Source: Bacteroidales bacterium (lineage in GTDB: Bacteria > Bacteroidota > Bacteroidia > Bacteroidales > Bacteroidaceae). Taken from it: a stretch of DNA of 21,864 nucleotides. The stretch is taken from positions 1 through 21,864 of the forward strand of contig SFPC01000024.1 in the NCBI GenBank assembly GCA_004552195.1, given 5' to 3'. This document shows positions 1-7,545 of the stretch, piece by piece. The notes under the pieces were generated by a model. The model ran no database searches and was not told where the DNA came from. It was given only the letters and a program-made list of their open reading frames with translations. A program made the translations under genes and the position numbers. Position 1 is the first letter of the stretch. Each line of letters opens with the position of its first letter.

Positions 1-33
1 TGAATCAACAAGCGCGGATGTATTTTGTACAAG

Positions 34-61
34 TCGCCGAGTAGTGATTACAACTCGGCGA
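34..61. repeat. Short strong hairpin, 12-bp stem
   Basis: TCGCCGAGTAGT (34-45) pairs with ACAACTCGGCGA (50-61) around a 4-nt GATT loop, with a single mismatch. The eight outer base pairs are perfect and GC-rich, in contrast to the AT-rich surroundings. Neither strand has a clear U-run directly after the stem; the plus strand continues with a purine run. It is therefore not a textbook intrinsic terminator. It may be the 3' end of a transcript from beyond the left edge, or a protein-binding palindrome. Confidence 0.6.
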
Positions 62-366
62 GTAGGAAAAAATTGTCCTGAACTATTTTCTACATCTCCA
101 CGATTGTTTTGAAACATCCGCAGCAATGCTACTGCATGTTCTGAACTTCTTTGACTGTTTTCAAACTATCTGAATCTGCCAAGTGATTTCATCAAAGCTA
201 CAGAGTTGGAATGGAAGAAACAGACATCGAAGAGAAAAACTCAGTGGACGACAGTCATAATCGCCACTATAGCTTATTGAAAATGTCTACATGACAGGAA
301 GGACAGAGTGAGCAACCTGTAATCTGTCTGAAAATAGTAGTTCCCTACGCGCGCGCATGTATTTAA

Positions 367-703
367 ATACGTATTTCTTTCCGTGAAAAAAAACTTCAAT
401 CATTCATATATTTACTGTTTCTCCTTGATTTTCAGTCATCGAGTACTTCATAATAGATGAATGATTATGAACCTCTATGTTTCATAGGGACACTTTTCCT
501 TGTATGCGTTTGACACATCCAAAACCGATAAGATTATGCGCTCTCACGAACCAATGAAACACAAGATGAAATAGGAATGTATTATCTCAACCGATGAATG
601 TTTGAAAACACGATCATTCATATAGTAAAAGACTGAAAATCAGAGGTAAAACATACCTTCATGAAGGAATGAACCTTTTTTTCACGAGTAAAATAACGTA
701 TAT
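367..703. repeat. Long imperfect inverted repeat, arms of about 90-100 bp
   Basis: The left arm (about 367-465) aligns with the reverse complement of the right arm (about 613-703) over nearly its whole length with small gaps. Anchors along the alignment are ATACGT (367-372 against 698-703), CGTGAAAAAAA (382-392 against the complement of 676-686), GATTTTCAGTC (427-437 against 631-641) and ATGAATGAT (457-465 against 613-621). About 147 nt separate the arms. Each arm read outward ends in a run of seven or eight T, and the left arm on the minus strand also has an AATCATTCAT...ATGAATGATT stem before its T-run. That part could terminate transcription from the muramidase gene. No transposase is present. 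It could be a MITE-like relic or a pair of homologous outward-facing terminators. Confidence 0.6.
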
Positions 704-752
704 AGAGAGGGGATATATGAAGGGGAGAATAAGGGGACAAGTCCTGAATATG

Positions 753-1634
753 TCATTCTAAACACAATCGGCGGAGATCATACATCGAACCGTTGTAGAT
801 GTTCAAATCTACTTTTTCTTTGATGCCGGGCAGACGGCCGCAGTCCGTATGTTGCCAAAACTTCCACGCTCCCTTATAGGTGAGTGAGCGAACATAGTAG
901 TGAGCTATCCAATAAGGGTAGCGGTCGAACTCCGGTGTGTTGAGATAAGAAAGTCGAAACTTGTAGTTCGTATATAGAATGGGAGGTACGCCGTAAGCTT
1001 TTTCCACTCTTTTCAGCCATTCCAAAGCAGCCTTGCGTAATTGCGCGGCAGAGAGTCCGCCGGTTTCTTCGATGTCCAACACCGGAGGTAGGTCGCCCTC
1101 TTCCAAATGTGCCTGCCGGAGGAAATACTCGGCTTGTTCGCGCGCCGGCACGAGCGGTTTGAAATAGTGGTAAGCTCCGCGCAAGAAACCGTACTCGCGG
1201 GCTTGGTAGAAATTGTCGTTGAAATTTTCGTCCAAGAAACTTTTGCCTTCTGTGGCTTTGACAAATACAAAGCAGATGGCTTGTTCGCCAATTTGGGCTT
1301 TCGCCAATTGCTGCCAATCGATGGTGCCTTGGTGATGACTGATGTCAATGCCACGGATAGAGTAGCCTTCGGGGTACACTTCATTGCCATACAAAGCCTG
1401 CCAGCGTGAGGTATAGGGAGCAACTACATAGATGTAAACTAAGTAGCAGACCAAAGCGGTTACGGCCATCCATCCCAAACGGATAGAGATATGGCGCAAG
1501 GAAGACGATGCATGATTCGGTTTCCGCTTGCTTCGTGCCCGTCCACTGCCTCCCGCGCGCTTTCGACCGTTCGATGCGACGCTGCGGCGTGGGCTACGGC
1601 GGGAAGGAGTATGTGTGGAACGATTGGTTTGCAT
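753..1634 (-). CDS. Membrane-anchored GH25 muramidase (lysozyme family)
   Basis: Predicted to cleave the MurNAc-GlcNAc glycosidic bond of peptidoglycan. It has 293 residues: a very basic Arg/Lys-rich cytoplasmic tail (about 1-50), one hydrophobic segment (about 53-73), then a GH25 domain from about 93 to the end. GH25 signatures are visible in order: GIDISHHQG (95-103, with Asp97), FVFVKATEG (122-130), GAYHYF (153-158), PVLDIEE (184-190, the Asp187-x-Glu189 pair) and WQHT (260-263) followed by VDLN (275-278). The layout implies a type II membrane protein with the enzyme outside the cytoplasm. It starts 38 nt after pgeF and is probably co-transcribed with it. The first ATG is kept because the next Met lies inside the membrane segment. 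Family assignment is firm; the physiological role (wall remodelling or division) is inferred. Confidence 0.93.
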   Translation of the reverse strand: MQTNRSTHTPSRRSPRRSVASNGRKRAGGSGRARSKRKPNHASSSLRHISIRLGWMAVTALVCYLVYIYVVAPYTSRWQALYGNEVYPEGYSIRGIDISHHQGTIDWQQLAKAQIGEQAICFVFVKATEGKSFLDENFNDNFYQAREYGFLRGAYHYFKPLVPAREQAEYFLRQAHLEEGDLPPVLDIEETGGLSAAQLRKAALEWLKRVEKAYGVPPILYTNYKFRLSYLNTPEFDRYPYWIAHYYVRSLTYKGAWKFWQHTDCGRLPGIKEKVDLNIYNGSMYDLRRLCLE

Positions 1635-1672
1635 GGTTGAAGTTTTTGAAAGAGGTGCAGGTCGTGAAGGGA

Positions 1673-2512
1673 TTATTCCTTCATCATAATGGCTGTATAG
1701 ATACGTCCTGATTGGATGCCCAAGCGGCGGGCGGAGAAGAAGCTGTCGGAATGGGTAAAAGTGCAGAAGGGGGAAACGCGAATTTGCTCAAGGGGCACGC
1801 CGCCTTCTTCCAACAGAAAAACATTGGCGGCCTGCAAGTCTAAGTGCGGACGTGGCGAAACGGATGGATTGGCTGACGTGGAAGGATAAGACACAACGGC
1901 AGAAGGGAAACCGGCTTCGGGAGTGGTGAAGAGTGAGGCTACTTCTTCGCCCACTTCGTAGGCAGCAAGAGAAATGCCCGGCCCCAGCTGCGCCAACACA
2001 TCGGTAGGGCAGATGCCGTAACGTTGTTGCATCAGACACAGGGTTTTCGTAGCAATATGCTTGATAGTTCCTCGCCACCCGGCATGAATGGCGGCAGCCA
2101 CTCGATTTTTGGGGTCAAACAGCAGGATGGGGATACAATCAGCTGTGGAAACACCAATGCAATGCTCCGGCTGGTCCGTAATCAGCGCATCCACTTCTTC
2201 CAAAGCACGGAGTTGTTCATCTTGGGGCAGGCTTAGAAACGCCCGGTCGATACAGGCAATGTTGTCTGTATGCGTCTGACGGGGCAACCACAGCTGCGAG
2301 AGTGCAAGATCCAACTGCGCAGCGAGCCATTGGCGGTTGCGCGCCACACGTTCAGGGGCGTCTCCGCAGTAGTGCGTAACATTGAATGCGGCATAGCTGC
2401 CCATATCGCCTATTTCCTGTTCCGTCAAGGGAAAGGGGGAAACACGCGTGGTGGAGAAAGCCTGAACTGAGGGATGTAGCGGATAGTGGAGCAAGGTAGT
2501 GAGCCGGGACAT
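1673..2512 (-). CDS. pgeF: Peptidoglycan editing factor PgeF (YfiH / multicopper-polyphenol-oxidase-like family)
   Basis: A 279-residue member of the YfiH family, formerly called the laccase-domain family. In E. coli the protein hydrolyses misincorporated UDP-MurNAc-L-Ser and so protects the composition of the peptidoglycan stem peptide. The three metal ligands are visible: His81 in RQTHTDN, Cys126 in STADCIP and His143 in HAGWRGT. The family C-terminal FSARR motif is also present, at SFFSARRLG. Length is normal. The N-terminus (FSTTR near residue 19) matches other family members, supporting this ATG. It sits 121 nt after obg and 38 nt before the GH25 muramidase, so two cell-wall genes end this cluster. 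Related proteins have also been reported with other purine-nucleoside activities, so the exact substrate is less certain than the family. Confidence 0.93.
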   Translation of the reverse strand: MSRLTTLLHYPLHPSVQAFSTTRVSPFPLTEQEIGDMGSYAAFNVTHYCGDAPERVARNRQWLAAQLDLALSQLWLPRQTHTDNIACIDRAFLSLPQDEQLRALEEVDALITDQPEHCIGVSTADCIPILLFDPKNRVAAAIHAGWRGTIKHIATKTLCLMQQRYGICPTDVLAQLGPGISLAAYEVGEEVASLFTTPEAGFPSAVVSYPSTSANPSVSPRPHLDLQAANVFLLEEGGVPLEQIRVSPFCTFTHSDSFFSARRLGIQSGRIYTAIMMKE

Positions 2513-2633
2513 GATTGGAAGAGTGTTGTCGGAAACAGAAAGGTAAAGGATTTTGGGCGATTTGGTTGAAGCCGCTCAACGGACGAAGCGCCAGGGACCT
2601 CGACCCACGCCTTTGAAACATGACGGGAAGAAA

Positions 2634-3806
2634 TCAGTTTTCCAAGTCTTCTATTTCGTACACATCGACTTCATCCCAGTCTTCCTCCTCATTGTCCGTA
2701 TCTTCCGGTTCCAGTCCTGCATCCCAATCAGCGAAATCTCCGGCGAGCATCGTCGTATCTCTGTCGCGATGGACCAAAGTGCCGCCTTCGGTAACCGACT
2801 GCAACTTATTGCTTTCACTGTTGAGTTCTTCCCAAAGCATATCCTTAAGCTGCTGGAGGCCAAAGCCTGTAACGGCGGATATGTATACTACGGGCAAGTC
2901 GGCCGGAAGTTCTTCGCGGAGCATCTCCATCAGTTCCTCATCAAGGAGGTCGCATTTCGTAACGGCCAACACACGATGCTTGTCGAGCATTTGCGGATTG
3001 AACTTTTCGAGCTCAGAGAGCAGAATTTGGTATTCCCGCCCGATATGCTCGGTATCGCCCGGCACCATAAAGAGGAGCAGCGAGTTGCGTTCGATGTGGC
3101 GTAGAAAGCGCAGTCCCAGACCGCGCCCTTCGGCGGCTCCTTCAATAATACCGGGAATGTCGGCCATGACAAACGATTTGCCATCGCGATAGGCCACCAC
3201 GCCGAGGCTCGGCTCCATGGTGGTGAAAGGATAGTTGGCAATTTTTGGGCGTGCGGAAGAGAGCGCAGAAACCAACGTAGATTTTCCGGCATTGGGAAAA
3301 CCCACCAAGCCCACATCGGCCAGGAGTTTCAGTTCCAAAATCACCATCATCTCCTGCATCGGTTCGCCGGGTTGTGCGTAACGCGGAGCCTGATTGGTGG
3401 CGGTGCGGAATTGCCAGTTGCCCAATCCGCCCCGACCTCCTTTCAGCAGCATCACCACTTGTCCGTCGGCTACCACATCGCAAATATATTTACCTGTTTC
3501 GGCGTCGTATGCCACTGTGCCGGGAGGCACGTCAATGTAACGGTCAGCACCGTCCGAACCATGCGAGCAACATTTGGAACCGTTGCCACCATTGCCGGCA
3601 AACACATGGCGTTCGTAGCGCAAGTGGAGCAACGTCCAGTAGTTGTGGTTGCCACGTAGATAGACATGGCCACCGCGGCCGCCATCACCGCCATCGGGTC
3701 CACCGTTGGGTTGATATTTGGCGCGGTGCATGTGCATGGAACCTCTGCCGCCCTTTCCGGAACGGCAATATATTTTCACGTAGTCGACAAAGTTCGATTC
3801 GGGCAT
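2634..3806 (-). CDS. obg: Obg family GTPase (ObgE/CgtA)
   Basis: Essential GTPase acting in 50S ribosomal subunit assembly and stress response. It has 390 residues in three parts. The first is a glycine-rich Obg fold (about 1-160, with repeats such as [16 protein letters not shown] at 33-48). The second is a G domain with P-loop GFPNAGKST (169-177), switch I NYPFTT (191-196), G3 DIPG (216-219), G4 TKCD (283-286) and G5 SAV (310-312). The third is an acidic tail rich in Asp and Glu (about 355-390), as in other Bacteroidota Obg proteins. TKxD in place of NKxD is a tolerated variant in this family. It follows adk after a 169-nt gap that contains an inverted repeat, and precedes pgeF. Length and domain order are normal. 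Confidence 0.97.
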   Translation of the reverse strand: MPESNFVDYVKIYCRSGKGGRGSMHMHRAKYQPNGGPDGGDGGRGGHVYLRGNHNYWTLLHLRYERHVFAGNGGNGSKCCSHGSDGADRYIDVPPGTVAYDAETGKYICDVVADGQVVMLLKGGRGGLGNWQFRTATNQAPRYAQPGEPMQEMMVILELKLLADVGLVGFPNAGKSTLVSALSSARPKIANYPFTTMEPSLGVVAYRDGKSFVMADIPGIIEGAAEGRGLGLRFLRHIERNSLLLFMVPGDTEHIGREYQILLSELEKFNPQMLDKHRVLAVTKCDLLDEELMEMLREELPADLPVVYISAVTGFGLQQLKDMLWEELNSESNKLQSVTEGGTLVHRDRDTTMLAGDFADWDAGLEPEDTDNEEEDWDEVDVYEIEDLEN

Positions 3807-3872
3807 GTAGCAGATTGATTTGTGTGGGGTAGGGGGAATTAGGGAATCAGGTTATGGTAGCTTCGCACCCAA

Positions 3873-3959
3873 GTTATAAGGTTACATGGTTAGTCGGTGT
3901 GGCACCATATTGTCGTTAAGAGGTAGTTTTATGACCTAATAACCAATTAACCTTTTAAC
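3873..3959. repeat. Imperfect inverted repeat in the adk-obg intergenic gap
   Basis: The left arm (3873-3893, GTTATAAGGTTACATGGTTAG) aligns with the reverse complement of the right arm (3936-3959), with AAGGTTA and TGGTTA blocks matching and a 3-nt gap. The roughly 42-nt loop contains a smaller GGTG-TGG-CACC hairpin (3896-3906). The right arm is also internally periodic: TAACC recurs about every 8 nt (AATAACC, ATTAACC, TTTAACC, then TCAACCC). The element lies between adk and obg, so it would form a stem in their shared transcript. No U-run typical of a terminator follows it. Confidence 0.5.
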
Positions 3960-3975
3960 CTCAACCCTCGGATTT

Positions 3976-4545
3976 TCAAAGCTGGTCAATCACCGCGCAA
4001 AGAGCCGCGTTGATTTCCTCCAAAGCACCGTAGCCTTTCACGGTATGGCGTATACCTTCAGCTTCGTACCAGGCAATGAGCGGAGTGGTTTGAGCGTGGT
4101 AAACATCCAGGCGTTTCTTGATGGTTTCATCGTTGTCGTCGGCACGGCCTGATGTCTTGCCTCGGTTGATGAGTCGTTCCATCAGCATTTCTTCGGGCAC
4201 ATCGAGTTCAAGCATGGCAGCCACTTCCGTATGCCGTTCAGCCAACATAGCTTTGAGAGCTTGGGCCTGCGGCACGGTGCGCGGGAAACCGTCGAAAATT
4301 ACGCCTTTGCAGGGGCAGAGGGCATCGTAGGTAGCGGCCAGAATGCTGATCATCAGGTTGTCGGGAATGAGTTGGCCTCTGTCAATAAATGCTTTGGCTG
4401 TCTGGCCGAGTGCAGTTCCTTGTTTGATTTCAGCGCGCAACACATCGCCGGTGGAGATGTGCTTGAAACCATATTTCATAACGAGCAGGTCGCTTTGGGT
4501 TCCCTTGCCGGAACCGGGAGCACCGAAGATGACAATATTTTTCAT
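3976..4545 (-). CDS. adk: Adenylate kinase, short-LID type
   Basis: Cytoplasmic enzyme catalysing ATP + AMP = 2 ADP. It has 189 residues. The P-loop GAPGSGKGT (8-16) is followed by the AMP-binding STGD and GFPRT motifs. The LID segment is the short form (INRGKTSGRADDNDET), without the four-Cys zinc-binding LID of long adenylate kinases. This fits the length, which is usual for Bacteroidota. It is 89 nt downstream of hpt and 169 nt upstream of obg on the same strand. The pairing of hpt and adk links purine salvage with AMP handling. The start is fixed by the P-loop position close to the N-terminus. Confidence 0.97.
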   Translation of the reverse strand: MKNIVIFGAPGSGKGTQSDLLVMKYGFKHISTGDVLRAEIKQGTALGQTAKAFIDRGQLIPDNLMISILAATYDALCPCKGVIFDGFPRTVPQAQALKAMLAERHTEVAAMLELDVPEEMLMERLINRGKTSGRADDNDETIKKRLDVYHAQTTPLIAWYEAEGIRHTVKGYGALEEINAALCAVIDQL

Positions 4546-4634
4546 GGGGAGAAATATTTGATTAGAAAATAGACATTATCAATTGTAAGAAAGGGAGGTG
4601 AGGTTAAGGCATTCGGATGTATATAGCGATACGC

Positions 4635-5174
4635 TTACGCCTCTACCACGGTATAGATATTGCGAAGGTTGCGTCCCTCGCCATCGTAGTCAAGACCATA
4701 GCCCACGATAAACTCGTTGGGAATTTCAAAGCAGGAGTAAGGAATGTCAAGATCCACTTTCAGATTGCCTGGTTTGACGAGCAGCGATGCAATGCGAATG
4801 TCCTTGGGATTTTTCTCTTTGAGCAGTCGGAGCAATTCCTGCATGGTCAGTCCGGAGTCGATAATGTCCTCCACGATGACCACCGTGCGATTTGTAATGT
4901 CCTCTTTCAGACCAATCAGTTGGCTGACCTTACCGGTGGAAGTTGTGCCTTCATACGAAGAAACTCGGATAAAGGAAATTTCGCAGGGGATGTCAATGCC
5001 GCGCAGCAAATCTGCCGCAAAAACAAAAGAGCCATTGAGAACCGCCAGGAACAAAGGATGTTCATCTTTAAGGTCTGCACTGATGCGTGCGGCTACTTCC
5101 GCCACACGTTGCATGATTTTCGCTTCGGGAATAGAAACCGTGAACTCACGGTCGCGAACCTTTATTTTATCCAT
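4635..5174 (-). CDS. hpt: Hypoxanthine phosphoribosyltransferase
   Basis: Purine salvage enzyme converting hypoxanthine (and usually guanine) with PRPP to IMP or GMP. It has 179 residues. The PRPP-binding loop VVIVEDIIDSGLT (98-110, acidic pair Glu102-Asp103) and the flexible catalytic loop with SSYEGTTSTG (72-81) are both clear, as is the conserved LNGSF at 46-50. It is the first gene of the minus-strand cluster and has a clear Bacteroides-type -7 box 21 nt upstream of its ATG. It diverges from uvrB across a 201-bp gap. The choice between hpt and xanthine or guanine specificity cannot be settled from sequence alone. Confidence 0.95.
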   Translation of the reverse strand: MDKIKVRDREFTVSIPEAKIMQRVAEVAARISADLKDEHPLFLAVLNGSFVFAADLLRGIDIPCEISFIRVSSYEGTTSTGKVSQLIGLKEDITNRTVVIVEDIIDSGLTMQELLRLLKEKNPKDIRIASLLVKPGNLKVDLDIPYSCFEIPNEFIVGYGLDYDGEGRNLRNIYTVVEA

Positions 5175-5192
5175 AGCTTAATTAGTTTTTGC

Positions 5193-5244
5193 GTGCAAAG
5201 ATAGTGCAAGGCGAGTGCAAAGAAAAATGAAAAGCCGTGCAAAG
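5193..5244 (-). promoter_or_regulatory. hpt promoter with four phased GTGCAAAG copies
   Basis: On the minus strand TATCTTTG (plus-strand 5196-5203) fits the TAnnTTTG -7 box and would start transcription near 5190, giving a leader of about 16 nt before the hpt ATG at 5174. The box overlaps the first of four octamers (plus strand GTGCAAAG, minus CTTTGCAC) at 5193-5200, 5204-5211 (GTGCAAGG), 5215-5222 and 5237-5244. Spacings are 11, 11 and 22 bp, about one and two helical turns. There is no well-placed -33 TTG at the usual 19-nt spacing. Confidence 0.65.
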
Positions 5245-5362
5245 TGAGAGAAAAGAAAGAAAAAACCGCAAGGTTTTATTATTTCTTTTCCGAACTGCAG
5301 CCGACTTTATGTAAAAGCCGAAGGATTTTCATTTAAAGTAACTCTCTGTATGCCTTTTGTAC

Positions 5363-5370
5363 TACCTTTG
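5363..5370 (+). promoter_or_regulatory. uvrB -7 promoter box (TACCTTTG)
   Basis: TACCTTTG matches the Bacteroidota TAnnTTTG -7 consensus exactly. Its last base is only 5 nt before the uvrB ATG at 5376. Transcription from this box would begin at or within a base or two of the start codon, so the message would have almost no 5' leader. No good -33 TTG is visible upstream. Confidence 0.55.
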
Positions 5371-5375
5371 CCGCC

Positions 5376-7421
5376 ATGAGAGCTTTTGAATTGCATTCAG
5401 ACTACCAACCTACGGGCGACCAGCCCGAAGCCATACGCCAGCTGACTCAAGGTGTGAAGGATGGAGAACCGGCCCAGGTGTTGCTGGGAGTAACCGGTTC
5501 GGGAAAAACTTTTACCGTGGCCAACGTCATTGCCCAAGTGGGAAAACCGACCTTAGTGCTCAGCCACAACAAAACTTTGGCCGCACAATTATATACCGAG
5601 TTCAAGAGTTTCTTTCCCAATAACGCCGTAGAGTATTACGTATCCTATTATGATTATTACCAACCAGAGGCTTACATCGCTTCGACCGACACTTATATAG
5701 AGAAAGACCTGGCCATCAATGAGGACATTGACAAATTGCGTTTGGCCGCCACTTCGGCGTTGCTCTCCGGTCGCAATGACGTGATAGTAGTTTCGTCCGT
5801 GTCGTGCATCTATGGCATGGGCAACCCCGCCGCTTTCTACGAGAGCGTCATTGAGTTGCAGGTTGGCAAAATACTCAGCATGAACAGCCTGCTCAACAAA
5901 CTGACCGACTGCCTTTATGTGCGCAACGACGTGGCTCCCAAGGCCGGCAATTTCAGGGTGAAAGGCGACACCGTGGAGGTTTATCTGGCCTATGCCGACG
6001 ACATGATGCGCATCAGCTTTTGGGACAACGAGATAGATGCCATCGAGGAAGTCGACCCCCTGACCGGCCACCGCACGGCCTCCTTTGAGGACTACAAAAT
6101 CTATCCCGCCAATCTGTTCATCACCTCCAAGGAGAGTGTGGAAAGGGCTATCCGCCAGATACAGGACGACCTGATGGCGCAAGTGGCGTTGTTCAAGGAG
6201 GCCGGCAAGGAACTGGAAGCGCAAAGGCTGAAGGAACGGGTGGAATACGACATCGAGATGATACGCGAGCTGGGCCACTGCTCCGGCATTGAGAACTATT
6301 CGCGCTATTTCGACGGCCGCGAAGCAGGCACGCGGCCTTTCTGCCTGCTGGACTTCTTCCCCGAAGATTTCCTCATGGTGATAGACGAGAGCCACGTCTC
6401 CGTGCCGCAAATTCGCGCCATGTACGGCGGCGACCGTTCCCGTAAGGAATCGCTTGTCAACTACGGTTTCCGCCTGCCGGCAGCTTTGGACAACCGTCCT
6501 TTGAAGTTCGAGGAATTTCATGAGATGGCGAAGCAGGTAATCTACATCAGCGCCACACCGGCCGACTATGAGCTGGAAGAAAGCGGTGGGGTAGTGGTGG
6601 AACAGGTGGTGCGACCCACAGGACTGCTCGACCCGCCCATAGAGGTGCGCGACACGGACTATCCGGTCGATGATTTGATGGAGGAGATACGCCAATCGCA
6701 ACAGGCGGATACACGTGTATTGGTCACCACTCTGACCAAGCGCATGGCCGAAGAACTGACGGATTACCTGCTGAAGAACGGCGTAAGCACGGCCTATATT
6801 CACAGCGATGTCGACACACTGGAACGTGTACAGATCATGAGCGACCTGCGGCGCGGCATATATCAGGTACTGGTGGGAGTGAACCTGCTGCGCGAAGGAC
6901 TTGACCTTCCCGAAGTGAGCCTCGTGGCCATTCTGGATGCCGACAAGGAAGGCTTCCTGCGTTCTGCCCGTTCGCTGACACAGACTGCCGGACGCGCCGC
7001 CCGAAACGTGAACGGCAAGGTCATCATGTACGCCAAGACCATCACGCAGTCTATGCAGCAGACCATTGACGAAACGGAGCGCAGAAGGGCCAAGCAGATG
7101 GCGTACAACGAGGCGCACCACCTCGTGCCGCGCCAGATTGTGAAGTCGCTCGACCAGAATGCGCTGGCCTCACTCTCGGCCAAGGGAGCGGAACAGAAGG
7201 CGCAGCACGCCGGCCTCTCCCTGCAGACGAAAGGCTATGCCGCTTCGCAGAACGACTACCTCCGCGCGGCGGAACCGGCTGCGGCTTACGGCAAACAGCC
7301 CATGGACAAGCAGGAACGTATCGAACAACTGAAAAAACGGATGAAGGAAGCAGCGGCACAGTTCGACTTTATCCTCGCCGCCCAGCTGCGCGACGAACTC
7401 CTGGCCTTGGAAAAGGAATAG
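5376..7421 (+). CDS. uvrB: Excinuclease ABC subunit B (UvrB)
   Basis: DNA-damage verification subunit of nucleotide excision repair, loaded by UvrA and recruiting UvrC for incision. It has 681 residues, a normal length. Walker A is GVTGSGKT (38-45). The aromatic beta-hairpin that inserts between DNA strands spans about 87-111 and is rich in Tyr. Walker B with DESH is at 337-340. Motif VI QTAGRAARN lies at 536-544. A C-terminal UVR domain (about 642-677, IEQLKKRMKEAA onward) is the UvrC contact. The N-terminus (FELHSDYQPTGDQPEAI) aligns with other UvrB proteins, so the ATG at 5376 must be essentially correct although the promoter box is only 5 nt upstream. It converges on dnaG. Confidence 0.98.
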   Translation: MRAFELHSDYQPTGDQPEAIRQLTQGVKDGEPAQVLLGVTGSGKTFTVANVIAQVGKPTLVLSHNKTLAAQLYTEFKSFFPNNAVEYYVSYYDYYQPEAYIASTDTYIEKDLAINEDIDKLRLAATSALLSGRNDVIVVSSVSCIYGMGNPAAFYESVIELQVGKILSMNSLLNKLTDCLYVRNDVAPKAGNFRVKGDTVEVYLAYADDMMRISFWDNEIDAIEEVDPLTGHRTASFEDYKIYPANLFITSKESVERAIRQIQDDLMAQVALFKEAGKELEAQRLKERVEYDIEMIRELGHCSGIENYSRYFDGREAGTRPFCLLDFFPEDFLMVIDESHVSVPQIRAMYGGDRSRKESLVNYGFRLPAALDNRPLKFEEFHEMAKQVIYISATPADYELEESGGVVVEQVVRPTGLLDPPIEVRDTDYPVDDLMEEIRQSQQADTRVLVTTLTKRMAEELTDYLLKNGVSTAYIHSDVDTLERVQIMSDLRRGIYQVLVGVNLLREGLDLPEVSLVAILDADKEGFLRSARSLTQTAGRAARNVNGKVIMYAKTITQSMQQTIDETERRRAKQMAYNEAHHLVPRQIVKSLDQNALASLSAKGAEQKAQHAGLSLQTKGYAASQNDYLRAAEPAAAYGKQPMDKQERIEQLKKRMKEAAAQFDFILAAQLRDELLALEKE

Positions 7422-7447
7422 GCACACCACGACTGCTGACAACAAAC

Positions 7448-7518
7448 AATGAGGTTATCAAGCCACACCGGGCTTTCAGGCCAACAGCCTTGCGCTCCGG
7501 TAACTTGATAACCTCATT
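7448..7518. terminator. Bidirectional terminator between uvrB and dnaG
   Basis: A perfect 15-bp stem, AATGAGGTTATCAAG (7448-7462) with CTTGATAACCTCATT (7504-7518), encloses 41 nt. A second ACCGG/CCGGT stem (7467-7471 with 7497-7501) sits inside, and an inner AGGC...GCCT pairing is possible. The plus strand continues with TT immediately after the stem, making a TTTT run with the last stem bases. The element lies between the convergent ends of uvrB (7421) and dnaG (7546), as expected for a terminator serving both. The structured loop is longer than usual. Confidence 0.75.
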
Positions 7519-7545
7519 TTGTATCATATCATCCCCAGCGGCGGA

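Larger units (their letters stand above)
1..752. other. AT-rich intergenic region without a recognisable gene
   Basis: I see no credible open reading frame, tRNA or rRNA in these 752 bases. The stretch is visibly more AT-rich than the genes to its right. It contains a strong short hairpin at 34-61, a 12-bp perfect palindrome (GTATTTAAATAC, 359-370) and a long imperfect inverted repeat at 367-703, each listed separately. It lies downstream of the minus-strand muramidase gene, so it is the 3' flank of that cluster. The gene to the left lies outside the window. A small RNA cannot be excluded, but nothing in the sequence supports one specifically. Confidence 0.75.

Noticed and set aside
2538..2545. 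Internal promoter box TACCTTTC upstream of pgeF
   Set aside because: It mismatches the last base of TAnnTTTG and I see no -33 element; pgeF is more simply read from the upstream cluster promoter.
5589..7121. A 510-codon open frame on the minus strand opposite uvrB
   Set aside because: It is wholly antisense to a certain uvrB gene, shows no recognisable motifs, and arises from codon bias in the GC-rich coding strand.
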